A program made the position numbers and the translations under genes. From NCBI GenBank assembly GCA_020356105.1, contig CP070634.1:2385093-2437930 (forward strand): DNA of 52,838 bases, given 5' to 3'. The first letter of the stretch is position 1, and every line of letters begins with the position of its first letter. The DNA comes from Rhodospirillales bacterium. Lineage in GTDB: Bacteria > Pseudomonadota > Alphaproteobacteria > UBA8366 > JADFVY01. The notes under the pieces were generated by a model that saw nothing but the letters and a program-made list of their open reading frames with translations, was not told the origin of the DNA and ran no database searches. Below are positions 34,355 to 43,866 of the stretch, in pieces.

Positions 34355-37300
34355 TTACACGGCAACGCTTTGCGGTACGGCCAGGCGGGCAAGCTGTTCC
34401 AGGAGGCGCTGGACGCCCGTTGCGCGCAGTCGCGGGTCGTCCCATCCTCGCAAGTATACGAGCCGATGGTCCGGTCTCAGCCTGACCGTGCCGGACTGTC
34501 GCTGGATGAAGTCGATAAGCGCCTCGGGCCGTGTGAACTGGTCGTTTCGGAACGCAATCACCGCGCCTTTCGGGCCTGCCTCCAATTTTTCGACACCGGC
34601 CTGTCGACATAGCTGTTTGATGGTGATGATCTGAAGAAGGTTTTCGACCGCCTCGGGCAGCGGACCGAAGCGGTCAATCAGCTCCGCCGCGAACCCATCG
34701 ATCTCGGCCTGCTCGACGAGGTGGGCGAGCCTCCGGTACAGACCCAGCCGGACCGACAGATCCGAGACATAATCTTCTGGGATCAAGATCGGCGTCCCGA
34801 GCGATATGATTGGCGTCCAGCGTTCTTCCGGGGTTTGCCTGCTATCGGCTCCGGCGGCTGCCACCGCCTCTTGAAGCAGATGCTGGTATAACTCGACCCC
34901 GATCTCACGAATCTGGCCCGATTGTTCCTCGCCGAGGAGATTGCCCGCACCGCGGATATCGAGATCGTGGCTTGCCAGCGTGAAACCGGCTCCCAGGGTA
35001 TCAAGCGTCTGCATGACTTCGAGGCGTTTCTGCGCGGATGGCGACAGAAGCTGGCCGGGCGGCAGAGTCAAATACGCGTAGGCGCGGATCTTCGAGCGAC
35101 CGATGCGGCCGCGCATCTGATAGAGCTGCGCCAGGCCGAACCGGTCGGCACGGTGTACGATCATCGTATTCGCTTCGGGAATATCGAGACCGGATTCGAT
35201 GATGTTCGTACTCAGCAGGATATCGTAGCGGCCCTCGAGAAACTCGGTCATCGTCTGTTCCAGCTGTTTCGCCGGCATCCGACCATGCGCGACCCCGACG
35301 GTCGCCTCGGGCAAAAGCTCGGTCACCCGGGCAAGCACGCGCGACAGGTCTGCAATGCGCGGGCAGACGTAGAACGTTCGGCCGCCACGTGCCTTTTCAC
35401 GCAGGATCGCTTCGCGAACGATGACGGGATCGTATGGCAACACGAAGGTGCGGATGGCCAGCCGGTCGACGGGCGGCGTTGCGATCACGCTCATCTCGCG
35501 GACCCCGGCCAGCGCCATCTGCAATGTCCGCGGAATTGGCGTCGCCGTGAGCGTCAAGACATGAACCTCCGATTTCAGCTGCTTGAGACGCTCTTTCTGC
35601 GCGACACCGAAATGCTGCTCCTCGTCGATGACCAGAAGTCCCAGATTGGCGAACCGGATACCCTTCGCCAGCAATGCATGCGTGCCGATCACGACGTGAA
35701 TGTCGCCCTCGGCCATTCCCCGCTTTACCCGGGCGGCCGCCGCGCCGGTGATGAGTCGTGACAATTGTGCGATCCGGAAGGGCAGGCCGGCAAATCGATC
35801 CCGGAAATTGGCGTAATGCTGTCGTGCGAGCAGAGTCGTCGGAACGATGATCGCGACCTGGTATCCGTGGCTCGCGGCAATGAAGGTGGCGCGAAGTGCG
35901 ACTTCTGTCTTGCCGAACCCGACGTCGCCGCAAATCAATCGGTCCATCGGCCGCCCTGACGCGAGGTCGGATATGGTGTCGTCGATTGCACGAATCTGAT
36001 CGTCCGTCTCTGTCCAGGAAAATCGCGCCGCAAACTCGTCATAGGCGCCTTGAGGCGCCTCCAGAACAACGCCCTCCCGAACTTCGCGTTCGGCAGCAAC
36101 ACGCAACAGCTGGGCCGCGATATCGCGAATACGGTCCTTGGCCCGGGCCTTTCGAGCCTGCCAGGCCGGGCTGCCCAACCGATCGAGCGGTATCTCGGCG
36201 TCCTCCGATCCGAACCGCGAGAGAACATCAAGATTCTCTACCGGCACATAGAGCTTGTCGCCGCCGTGATACAGCAGACGCAAGCAGTCGTGCGGTGCGC
36301 GCTCGACAGTGACTGTCTCCAGCCCGTCGTAACGACCTATGCCGTGATCGACATGGACCACGAGATCGCCCGTACTGAGGGTCGAGTACTCCGAAATGAA
36401 CTCTTCCGGACGCCGCCGGCGCCGCGCAAGGCGTCCGATACGCTCGCCGAGAATGTCCTGCTCGCTGTAAACGACGAGATCGTCGGCTGAGAAACCATGC
36501 TCGAATCCAGCCACCGCCACCGCGATCGTTCCCGCCGCCTGCCGCAGCGCGTCACGCCAGGCGTCGACCTTGACGAGCGGCCCGGCGCCATGCTCCGCGA
36601 GCAAGGCTACAAGACGGTCGCGCGAACCTTCGGTATGCGCCGTGATTACCACAGTGCGCTTCCCCGCGTCCGCGGCCAGCCTGTCTCTGACCGCATCGAA
36701 CAGTTGTACATCCGGCGCCGCTCGAGCGGCGGCGAAGTCGTTTACTTGGCGGCCTCCCGCATCCGCGATATCCGAGCCTTCCGCGGGCAACGCGAACGGT
36801 GCGAAGCTGACCACGGGACGATTTGAGAGGGTTTCTTCCCAATGCGGACGATCGACAAACATCCGACCCGGCGGAACAGGCTTGTAAACGGGGGCCGATC
36901 CGGATGCACTTCTCGCCTCGCGCTGATTCGCGGGCAACATCTCCGTGCGTGCCTGAAAATACTCGTCGATCAGCTTGAACCTGGCAGCAGTCGTTTCCTC
37001 GATTTGATGATCGAGCGTCACGGCGGCATCCGGCAGATAGTCCAACAACGTTTCGAGTCGTTCGTAAAACAGCGGCAACCAGTGTTCCATGCCGACGTGC
37101 CGCTGACCCGCGCTGATCGCTTCGTAAAGCGGATCCGCTTCGGTCGTTGCGCCGAATAGCTGGCGGTATTCGTGGCGGAAGCGCTGGATCGCAGTCTCTG
37201 TCAGCGGAACCTCGCTGACCGGACGCAACACCAGATCTTCCTCGGTGCCGGTGCCGCGCTGCGTCATCGCATCGAAGCGACGGACGGCCTCGAGCTCGTC

Positions 37301-37861
37301 GCCAAAGAAGTCGAGCCGCAACGGCTCCGGCTCACCCGGCGGGAAGACATCAATGATGCCCCCGCGAACCGCAAATTCGCCCGGTTCGCGCACGGTCGCC
37401 GCGCGCCGATAACCGGCATCCGCGAAGAACGACAACAGCTGCCCCTGTGGTATCTGCCCGCCGACTTCCAGGGACAGTATGGCATCGGCCAGCGCTTCGC
37501 GAGGCGGCAGTTTCTGCAGCACGGCGCTGACCGTCGTAACGACTATCGACGGGGTCGCCCCCCCTTGCGCCAACCGGGATAGCAGGTCCAGTCGCCGGGC
37601 TATGATCTCCGCATTTGGTGACACGCGATCATATGGCAGACAGTCCCATGCGGGAAACGTTCGAACGTCAAGATCCGGCGTAACGAAGCCAAGATCCCGC
37701 GCAACGGAAACCATTCGTGAATCGTCGCGTGCGATATGGAGAATCGGCCGTGCGCCGGATCCAGCAGCCGCGTCGCTGAGCAGCAAAGCATCCAGGCCGT
37801 CGGGAACCGAGCCACACCGCGTCCAGCCAGATTTGACAGTATATTTCTTGATCGAAATCAA
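34355..37861 (-). CDS. mfd: Transcription-repair coupling factor Mfd
   Basis: A 1168-residue translocase that releases stalled RNA polymerase and recruits UvrA. The UvrB-like N-terminal region leads to the RNA-polymerase-interacting domain around GDLVVHVDHGIGRYDGLE. The helicase motifs follow: GDVGFGKTEVALR, DEEQHFGVAQKERLK, TATPIPRTL, and RADRFGLAQLYQMRGRIGRS. The C-terminal TRCF domain has RLGLYRRLAHL. The TTG at 37861 gives the expected N-terminus but has no ribosome site; it starts four bases after the sdhE stop, so translation may be coupled. Confidence 0.96.
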   Translation of the reverse strand: MISIKKYTVKSGWTRCGSVPDGLDALLLSDAAAGSGARPILHIARDDSRMVSVARDLGFVTPDLDVRTFPAWDCLPYDRVSPNAEIIARRLDLLSRLAQGGATPSIVVTTVSAVLQKLPPREALADAILSLEVGGQIPQGQLLSFFADAGYRRAATVREPGEFAVRGGIIDVFPPGEPEPLRLDFFGDELEAVRRFDAMTQRGTGTEEDLVLRPVSEVPLTETAIQRFRHEYRQLFGATTEADPLYEAISAGQRHVGMEHWLPLFYERLETLLDYLPDAAVTLDHQIEETTAARFKLIDEYFQARTEMLPANQREARSASGSAPVYKPVPPGRMFVDRPHWEETLSNRPVVSFAPFALPAEGSDIADAGGRQVNDFAAARAAPDVQLFDAVRDRLAADAGKRTVVITAHTEGSRDRLVALLAEHGAGPLVKVDAWRDALRQAAGTIAVAVAGFEHGFSADDLVVYSEQDILGERIGRLARRRRRPEEFISEYSTLSTGDLVVHVDHGIGRYDGLETVTVERAPHDCLRLLYHGGDKLYVPVENLDVLSRFGSEDAEIPLDRLGSPAWQARKARAKDRIRDIAAQLLRVAAEREVREGVVLEAPQGAYDEFAARFSWTETDDQIRAIDDTISDLASGRPMDRLICGDVGFGKTEVALRATFIAASHGYQVAIIVPTTLLARQHYANFRDRFAGLPFRIAQLSRLITGAAAARVKRGMAEGDIHVVIGTHALLAKGIRFANLGLLVIDEEQHFGVAQKERLKQLKSEVHVLTLTATPIPRTLQMALAGVREMSVIATPPVDRLAIRTFVLPYDPVIVREAILREKARGGRTFYVCPRIADLSRVLARVTELLPEATVGVAHGRMPAKQLEQTMTEFLEGRYDILLSTNIIESGLDIPEANTMIVHRADRFGLAQLYQMRGRIGRSKIRAYAYLTLPPGQLLSPSAQKRLEVMQTLDTLGAGFTLASHDLDIRGAGNLLGEEQSGQIREIGVELYQHLLQEAVAAAGADSRQTPEERWTPIISLGTPILIPEDYVSDLSVRLGLYRRLAHLVEQAEIDGFAAELIDRFGPLPEAVENLLQIITIKQLCRQAGVEKLEAGPKGAVIAFRNDQFTRPEALIDFIQRQSGTVRLRPDHRLVYLRGWDDPRLRATGVQRLLEQLARLAVPQSVAV

Positions 37862-37865
37862 TATA

Positions 37866-38138
37866 TTATTCGTATATTTTAAAGTTTAATAAAAGCTTCA
37901 TAACATCATGCCTCAGCTGCTCCGGCGGCGCCTCCCGCCCTGCCATCCAGGCGAAAAGGTCGGGATCGTTATGCTCCAGAATCGCCTCGTACAGATCGAG
38001 CTGGCGCGCCGAAAATGTCGGCAGGTGGCGCTCGGCAAATCGTCCCAACAACAAATCCATCTCGCGCGAGCCGCGATGCCAGCTGCGAAACAGGAGACGC
38101 TTGCGCCGGACGGACAGTGGATCGTGTTCCTCGGCCAT
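37866..38138 (-). CDS. sdhE: Succinate dehydrogenase assembly factor SdhE
   Basis: A 90-residue protein needed for covalent FAD attachment to succinate dehydrogenase. The conserved RGSREMDLLLGRF near residue 22 matches the RGxxE signature, and LDLYEAILEHNDPDLFAWM follows. The ATG at 38138 fits the family size; the longer in-frame extension is not needed. The last codons (FKIYE) are strikingly A+T-rich, as is the junction with mfd. Confidence 0.93.
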   Translation of the reverse strand: MAEEHDPLSVRRKRLLFRSWHRGSREMDLLLGRFAERHLPTFSARQLDLYEAILEHNDPDLFAWMAGREAPPEQLRHDVMKLLLNFKIYE

Positions 38139-38284
38139 GACCTGCCAGCATATAGATTGACCCGGCCGATCCGTAAATCCCTGTTGTCGTGCCCTACCTT
38201 GTCGCGTGGGACCCATCCGCTAAAATCCGCCGAGCGAGCCGGGGCCGAAATCCGGCGCCGGCATGAAAGACAAGCGAGACCATA

Positions 38285-40366
38285 TTGCGTCCAGAGATTC
38301 TGTATCCGCTGTTCGCCAGCGTCACCAGTCTGCCCGGCGTCGGACCAAGGATTGCCACGCAGATTGAAAAAGTCGCAGGGTCGCGGGTCCTCGACCTGCT
38401 GTGGCACCTGCCACGCGGTCTCATCGATCGCCGCTTCTCACCAAAGATCTCGGACGCGCCCTGCGGTCCCACGGTCACGCTCACGGTCCGCGTCGACTCC
38501 CATCTTCCGCCGCGCGACAAGCGCGTGCCATACCGGATCCTGTGCAGCGACGAGACCGGGTTCCTGTATTTGGTCTTCTTTCATGCCCGAGCGGACTATC
38601 TGGAGCGCACGTTGCCGCCGGGCGCAAAACGAGTCGTCAGCGGGCACCTGGAGCGCTTCCGCGACGAACTTCAGATGCCGCATCCGGATCACATCGTGTC
38701 GCCCGAGAACGCGGCGTCGATCCGGCGTGTCGAACCGGTCTACCCGATGACCGCCGGGCTGAGTCCCAAGATTCTGGCCAGTGCCATGACGGCCGCGCTG
38801 GCACGCGCTCCCGATTTGCCGGAGTGGTTGGAACCCACCTTTCGGGCGCAGCGTGGCTGGGATGACTGGCTAATCTCGCTGAAACAGGCGCATGCGCCGG
38901 GCGAAGAAGCCGAATTGCTGCCAGCCGCAAAGGCCCGCGCGCGGCTGGCCTATGATGAGTTGCTGGCCAACCAACTCGCATTGGCGCTGATCCGGCATCA
39001 GCAGCGCGAGCGACCCGGCCGGGCGCTGAGTGGCGATGGAGGCCTCCGGCAATCGCTGCTCGAAGCCCTCCCCTTTTCGCTCACCCGCTCACAACAGACC
39101 GCTCTTGACGAGATTCTCTCCGACATGGCGCGACCCGCGCGCATGCTGCGACTACTGCAAGGCGATGTCGGTAGCGGCAAAACGGTTGTCGCGTTGTTCG
39201 CGATGCTCGCGGCCGTTGAATGCGGCGGTCAAGCCGCGCTGATGGCGCCAACCGAGCTCCTGGCCCGACAGCATTATGCAACCATCAAACCGCTGATCGA
39301 GGCGACCGGGATCGAGGTTGCCCTGCTGGCCGGACGAGACCGCCGCGCGGCACGACGTGAAGCGCTCGACCGGCTCGCCGACGGGTCGGCGAAAATCGCC
39401 ATCGGTACACATGCGCTGTTTCAGGAGTCAGTGCGGTTCAAGGATCTGATGCTCGCGGTGATCGACGAGCAGCACAGGTTCGGCGTACATCAGAGGCTCG
39501 ATCTTGCCACTAAAGGCAAGGGTGTCGACATGCTGGTCATGACGGCCACACCGATCCCGCGCAGCCTGATGTTGACCGCATACGGCGATTTGGCGAGCTC
39601 CCGATTGACCGACAAGCCGGCCGGGCGCGGGGCGGTCACGACCAGGGCAATCCCTCTTGCGCGCGTGAGCGAAATCGTCGACGCGGTGGCCCGTGCTGCC
39701 TCCGCGGGGGCGAGAGTGTACTGGGTGTGCCCGTTGGTGGCCGAGTCCGAGGCCAGCGATCTTGCGGCTGCCGAGGGACGCTTTGCGGACCTGTCAAACC
39801 GCTTTGGCGGACGCGTTGCACTGATCCACGGACAGATGAAGGGGCCAGACAAGGATGCCGCGATGCAGCGGTTTGCCAAGGGGGACGCGCAAATCCTCGT
39901 AGCCACGACCGTGATCGAGGTCGGCATCGACGTGCCGGAAGCCACAGTCATGGTGATCGAGCATGCCGAGCGATTCGGTCTCGCACAGCTGCACCAACTG
40001 CGCGGTCGGGTCGGCCGTGCTGGGCAGTCCGCCAGCTGTCTCTTGTTGTATGGCGAGCCGCTGGGCGCGACGGCCCGGGCCCGGCTCGAGGTGATGCGGG
40101 AGACCGATGACGGCTTCCGGATCGCCGAAGAGGATTTGCGGCTGCGCGGCGCCGGCGAGGTGCTCGGCACGCGTCAGAGCGGGATGCCCGACTTTCGGCT
40201 GGCCGATATCGCCGCCCATGGCGAACTGCTTGCGATCGCCCGGGACGACGCCAAGCTGATCCTGGCGCGCGATCCGGGATTGGAGAGCGGTCGGGGACAG
40301 TCCCTGCGGGTCCTCCTCTATCTCTTCGAGCGGGATGCCGCGGTGCTTACTCTTCGGTCCGGTTAG
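38285..40366 (+). CDS. recG: ATP-dependent DNA helicase RecG
   Basis: A 693-residue helicase that regresses stalled forks and rewinds R-loops. The N-terminal wedge OB-fold covers about residues 60-160. Helicase motifs: I GDVGSGKTVVALF, Ia APTELLARQHY, II DEQHRFGVHQR, III TATPIPRSL, V TVIEVGIDVPEAT, and VI QLRGRVGR, followed by the TRG-type tail GAGEVLGTRQSGMPDFRLAD. The start is TTG at 38285, giving the typical SVTSLPGVGPR region at once; a nearby ATG is out of frame. It is divergent from sdhE-mfd, and its 3' end overlaps the DUF502 stop by 20 bases. Confidence 0.95.
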   Translation: MRPEILYPLFASVTSLPGVGPRIATQIEKVAGSRVLDLLWHLPRGLIDRRFSPKISDAPCGPTVTLTVRVDSHLPPRDKRVPYRILCSDETGFLYLVFFHARADYLERTLPPGAKRVVSGHLERFRDELQMPHPDHIVSPENAASIRRVEPVYPMTAGLSPKILASAMTAALARAPDLPEWLEPTFRAQRGWDDWLISLKQAHAPGEEAELLPAAKARARLAYDELLANQLALALIRHQQRERPGRALSGDGGLRQSLLEALPFSLTRSQQTALDEILSDMARPARMLRLLQGDVGSGKTVVALFAMLAAVECGGQAALMAPTELLARQHYATIKPLIEATGIEVALLAGRDRRAARREALDRLADGSAKIAIGTHALFQESVRFKDLMLAVIDEQHRFGVHQRLDLATKGKGVDMLVMTATPIPRSLMLTAYGDLASSRLTDKPAGRGAVTTRAIPLARVSEIVDAVARAASAGARVYWVCPLVAESEASDLAAAEGRFADLSNRFGGRVALIHGQMKGPDKDAAMQRFAKGDAQILVATTVIEVGIDVPEATVMVIEHAERFGLAQLHQLRGRVGRAGQSASCLLLYGEPLGATARARLEVMRETDDGFRIAEEDLRLRGAGEVLGTRQSGMPDFRLADIAAHGELLAIARDDAKLILARDPGLESGRGQSLRVLLYLFERDAAVLTLRSG

Positions 40367-41198
40367 CAGCGGCGCTGCGCTCGTGGCGTTCCGCCGCGGT
40401 CTCGCGCGACGCGGTCACCGGCGTCTCCTGGATCTGCGTCGGCCGGCGATCGGGCGGCGTGACGATACCGGCCGAGATGACCATCTTGATTGCTTCCTCG
40501 ACCGACATGTCGAGTTTGATAAGATCCTCGCGCGGCACGAACAATAGAAAGCCGGACGTCGGGTTCGGCGTAGTCGGCAGGAAGACGTTGATCAGATCAT
40601 CTGCGATCAGGTTCTGCACTTCACCCTCGGTCCGCCCCGTGATGAACGCGACAGCCCAGATCCCGCGACGCGGATACTCGACCAGAACCGGTTGGCGAAA
40701 GGCGCTCGACTGCCTCTGCAGAACGGTCTCCAAGATCTGCTTGGTGGCGCCGTAGACGCTGCGGATAACCGGCATGCGATTAAGCATGTTCTCATAGAAC
40801 CGCAGCACCATGCGGCCCAGAAATCCAGCCGTCAGCGCACCAACCAGCGTGATGAACACGATAAGCACGATCAGGCCGAGCCCGGGCAGGCCGATCTCGT
40901 AGCCGAGGTACTCCTTGAGATAGAAGTCGGGGTTATATTTCTGCGGAATCAGCGGCACGACGCGACTGTCGACGAGATCGATCAGCCACGTCGCAAGCGC
41001 AATGGTCACCGCAAGAGGCGTCGTGACAAGCACACCTGCAAGAAAATACGCCCGCAAGCGGCCGAAAAAACCAATGGTCTTGACCCGCGGTCGCCCGTCA
41101 TCACCACCCGGACTCTCGGCGTCGGCCTCCGGTTCACTGTTTTTCGTTTCAGGGGAGTTTCTGACCACACCAACCCTCTCGTCATCGTCGGGCGCCAC
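40347..41198 (-). CDS. DUF502 family integral membrane protein
   Basis: A 283-residue protein. A hydrophilic, acidic 45-residue N-terminus precedes two membrane segments near residues 48-72 (FLAGVLVTTPLAVTIALATWL) and 105-130 (GLGLIVLIVFITLVGALTAGFLG). The family signature MPVIRSVYGATKQILETV and a soluble domain with GIWAVAFITG, FLPTTPNPTSGFLLFVP and EEAIKMVISAG follow. Function is unknown for the family. The GTG start at 41198 has little support from a ribosome site. It lies 60 bases after the dehalogenase-like gene on the same strand. Confidence 0.85.
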   Translation of the reverse strand: MAPDDDERVGVVRNSPETKNSEPEADAESPGGDDGRPRVKTIGFFGRLRAYFLAGVLVTTPLAVTIALATWLIDLVDSRVVPLIPQKYNPDFYLKEYLGYEIGLPGLGLIVLIVFITLVGALTAGFLGRMVLRFYENMLNRMPVIRSVYGATKQILETVLQRQSSAFRQPVLVEYPRRGIWAVAFITGRTEGEVQNLIADDLINVFLPTTPNPTSGFLLFVPREDLIKLDMSVEEAIKMVISAGIVTPPDRRPTQIQETPVTASRETAAERHERSAAANRTEE

Positions 41199-41258
41199 GT
41201 GTCTGGCGCAGCTTCATATATACGGTCGGATTCGATAATCCTACAAAGACTTGACCGC

Positions 41259-42131
41259 TCAAGCTTCGAAAAACGCCAACATTTCTGCCAGCGTTTCGTC
41301 GGGCGCTTCCTCGGGCAGGAAATGACCGCAATCGAGGGTGCCGCCGCGCACATCAGTGGCTTTCGACCGCCATGTTTCGAGCACGTCATAACACCGGTGC
41401 ATCAACCCCCTGGCGCCCCACAGGACGAGCAGAGGGCAGCCGATCCGGATCTCGAGATCGGCCGCATCATGTTCGAGGTCTATCGTCGCCGCGGCCCGAT
41501 AATCCTCGCAGCTGGCGTGGATCGTCGCGGGATCGCGAAAACAGCGGCGGTATTCAGCCAGCGCCGCGTCGTCGAAGCCACCCATGTCCGCGCTCCACTG
41601 GCCAAGTTTGCGCTCCAGAAAGTATTCCGGCGCCCCGCCGATCAGCCGCTCCGGCAGGTCGAATGGCTGGCTAAGGAAAAGCCAGTGATAATAGCCAAAT
41701 GCGACATCCTTGCTCAGATTTGAAAAGATCGTATGGGTTGGGACGATGTCGAGAACGGCCGCACGGCGGACGCGATCCGGATGATCGAGGCACATGCGGT
41801 GGGTCACGCGTCCACCTCTGTCGTGTCCCGCGACCTGGAACTTTTCGTGTCCAAGAGCCACCATCAGCTTCACCTGATCTTCGGCCATACGCCTCTTGGA
41901 ATAGGTTTCATGCCTAGAATCGCCCGGTGGCTTATCGCTGTCGCCGTAGCCACGCAGATCCGTTGCGACGACCGTGAAACGGGCGGCCAGCGCGGGCGCG
42001 ACCTTGCGCCACATCACGTGGGTCTGCGGATAGCCGTGCAGAAGCAGCAGCGGCGGCCCGCTACCGCCGATCACGGCATGCAGGGCAACCTCGCCCACAT
42101 CGATACGCCGTCGCTCGAAATCGTCGAACAT
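41259..42131 (-). CDS. Alpha/beta hydrolase of the fluoroacetate/haloacetate dehalogenase family
   Basis: A 290-residue hydrolase. It carries the residues that mark fluoroacetate dehalogenases: the nucleophile Asp104 (not Ser) in GHDRGGR, catalytic Asp128 in AVLDIVPTH and His270 in CGHFLPEEAP. Substrate-binding Arg105 and Arg108 and the halide pocket His149, Trp150 and Tyr211 (YYHWLFL, EDYRAAATID) are also kept. Family members hydrolyse C-F or C-Cl bonds of haloacetates, with epoxide hydrolases as the closest alternative. The window shows no obvious haloacid source. It is divergent from the polyketide synthase gene. Confidence 0.85.
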   Translation of the reverse strand: MFDDFERRRIDVGEVALHAVIGGSGPPLLLLHGYPQTHVMWRKVAPALAARFTVVATDLRGYGDSDKPPGDSRHETYSKRRMAEDQVKLMVALGHEKFQVAGHDRGGRVTHRMCLDHPDRVRRAAVLDIVPTHTIFSNLSKDVAFGYYHWLFLSQPFDLPERLIGGAPEYFLERKLGQWSADMGGFDDAALAEYRRCFRDPATIHASCEDYRAAATIDLEHDAADLEIRIGCPLLVLWGARGLMHRCYDVLETWRSKATDVRGGTLDCGHFLPEEAPDETLAEMLAFFEA

Positions 42132-42235
42132 GCTTTACTGCCTCGCGGAATCGTGATGCGATATGCACCGGCATGATCGCCACAACATCCCCCGCGCAAA
42201 TGTATAACAACTTGAGAACCACACGTGCCAGATAG

Positions 42236-43285
42236 ATGAGCGCATCACCTCGTCTGGCGAGTCTCGCGGTCGCGGTCCCCGACGTGGAGATCCGTCAGCA
42301 GGATGTCGCCGAAGCCGCAGGGCTGGTGTTCGCGGGCCGGCCGGATAACTTCGAGCGGCTGCGGCCCGTCTATGCCAATGCCGGCGTCGAGAAACGGTAT
42401 TCCTGCGTTCCATTGTCCTGGTATGCCGAGCCGCACGGCTGGCGCGAACGTCACGATCTATTCGTTCGATCAGCCGTCGAGTTGATGCATCGGGCGGCGA
42501 CCGACTGCCTGCGGCGGGCCGGTGTCGATGCCGGTCAGGTCGACGGACTCGTCGTCGTCTCGACGACGGGCATGGCGACCCCCAGCCTCGATGCCCGATT
42601 GCTGGAGCGCATGAATTTCCGTCGAGACATCATGCGCTTGCCCGTGTTCGGATATGGTTGCGCTGGCGGCGTGATCGGTCTATCGCGCACCGCAGCGTTG
42701 TCCCGCGCCGACCCCGGATCACACTGGCTGTTGCTGGTCGTCGAGCTGTGCGGGCTGACCTTTCGGCCGAGCGACAAGTCGAACAGTAATATTGTTGCAA
42801 CCGCTCTGTTCGGTGATGGCGCAGCGGCGGCGCTCCTCTCATGCGAGGAGGCAGGACCTGCGATCGTCGCAGGGGGCGAGCATACCTGGCCGAACTCGCT
42901 CGACGTTATGGGATGGCAGATCGAGGATGACGGATTCGGTGTGCTGTTCAGCCGCAATATACCGACGCTTGTACGCACCCAGTTCAGACAGGTTGCCGAT
43001 GCATTTCTCGCGCGTCACGGACTTACGCTTGGGGACATCGATACCTTCGTGATGCATCCTGGGGGCGCCAAAGTCATCGACGCGCTGCAGGAAGCTCTCG
43101 AACTACCGCGCGAGGCGCTCGAATCGTGCCGCTCGGTGCTCCGCGACTTCGGCAACATGTCGGCGGCGACGGTCCTGTTCGTGTTGCATCGCGTGCTGGA
43201 AGAGCAACGGCCCGGGCGGATGCTCCTCGGCGCACTTGGTCCGGGATTTACCGCCGGATTCATGGTTCTCGAGCCGGATGGCTGA
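42236..43285 (+). CDS. Type III polyketide synthase (chalcone/stilbene synthase family)
   Basis: A 349-residue homodimeric synthase that extends a starter acyl-CoA with malonyl-CoA. The catalytic triad is plain: Cys142 in GYGCAGGVIGL, His273 in VMHPGGAKV, and Asn306 in DFGNMSAATV. The C-terminal LGALGPGFTAGF completes the active-site cavity. Bacterial members of this clade (such as BpsA and the Srs enzymes) make alkylpyrones or alkylresorcinols from fatty acyl starters. The stop overlaps the downstream methyltransferase gene, so the product is probably methylated. The 104-base gap before it must hold both divergent promoters; TATAAC at 42203 is a possible -10. Confidence 0.92.
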   Translation: MSASPRLASLAVAVPDVEIRQQDVAEAAGLVFAGRPDNFERLRPVYANAGVEKRYSCVPLSWYAEPHGWRERHDLFVRSAVELMHRAATDCLRRAGVDAGQVDGLVVVSTTGMATPSLDARLLERMNFRRDIMRLPVFGYGCAGGVIGLSRTAALSRADPGSHWLLLVVELCGLTFRPSDKSNSNIVATALFGDGAAAALLSCEEAGPAIVAGGEHTWPNSLDVMGWQIEDDGFGVLFSRNIPTLVRTQFRQVADAFLARHGLTLGDIDTFVMHPGGAKVIDALQEALELPREALESCRSVLRDFGNMSAATVLFVLHRVLEEQRPGRMLLGALGPGFTAGFMVLEPDG

Positions 43286-43802
43286 ACCCGTGGGCGTCAT
43301 TCAGTGGATCGTCGTGGCCGTCGGCTTCCTGCGCCTCGCCGAGCTCGCGCATTCGCGGCGCAACCAAAGGCGGCTGTTGGCCCGTGGCGGCCGGGAAGTC
43401 GGCGCCGGACACTACCCGCTCATCGTGCTGCTACATGCCTCGTGGCTCGCCGTCCTGTTCTTCGGCGTGCCTGCGACGAAACAGCCGGATTGGCTGATGC
43501 TGGCAGGCTTCGCCATGCTGCAGGGCCTGCGGCTATGGATCATCGCCAGCCTCGGTGAGTACTGGACAACGCGGATCGTAACTTTGCCGGGCGAACCGTT
43601 GTCGCGACGCGGCCCTTACCGTTGGATGCGCCATCCCAACTATTTGATCGTCGCCGCAGAGATCGCCTTGCTGCCACTTGCGTTCGGCCAATGGCAGATC
43701 GCGCTCGGCTTCTCGCTGGCTAACGCGGCGCTGCTCTGCTGGCGGATCTCGGTCGAAAACCGGGTGCTCGACTCGCGTGCATCGTCCGGAAACAGTCGTT
43801 GA
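43278..43802 (+). CDS. Isoprenylcysteine carboxyl methyltransferase (ICMT)-like membrane enzyme
   Basis: A 174-residue protein with about four membrane segments. The C-terminal signature GPYRWMRHPNYLIVAAEIALLPL (near residues 110-132) binds S-adenosylmethionine in this family. Bacteria lack prenylated proteins, and members next to type III polyketide synthases (BpsB in Bacillus) O-methylate the lipid polyketide. I therefore infer methylation of the product of the upstream gene. The ATG at 43278 overlaps its stop by eight bases. Confidence 0.87.
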   Translation: MAEPVGVIQWIVVAVGFLRLAELAHSRRNQRRLLARGGREVGAGHYPLIVLLHASWLAVLFFGVPATKQPDWLMLAGFAMLQGLRLWIIASLGEYWTTRIVTLPGEPLSRRGPYRWMRHPNYLIVAAEIALLPLAFGQWQIALGFSLANAALLCWRISVENRVLDSRASSGNSR

Positions 43803-43827
43803 CCCGTTTCGCCACCGTCCCTATGTT
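43799..43827 (+). promoter_or_regulatory. Probable promoter for tRNA-Lys
   Basis: TTGACC at 43799-43804 and TATGTT at 43822-43827 are exactly 17 bases apart, 39 bases before the tRNA. It is one of the best sigma-70-type matches in the window. Confidence 0.6.
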
Positions 43828-43866
43828 CTGCCACGCCGTCCGCCTGGACGGGGCCGGTTCGCCGGG

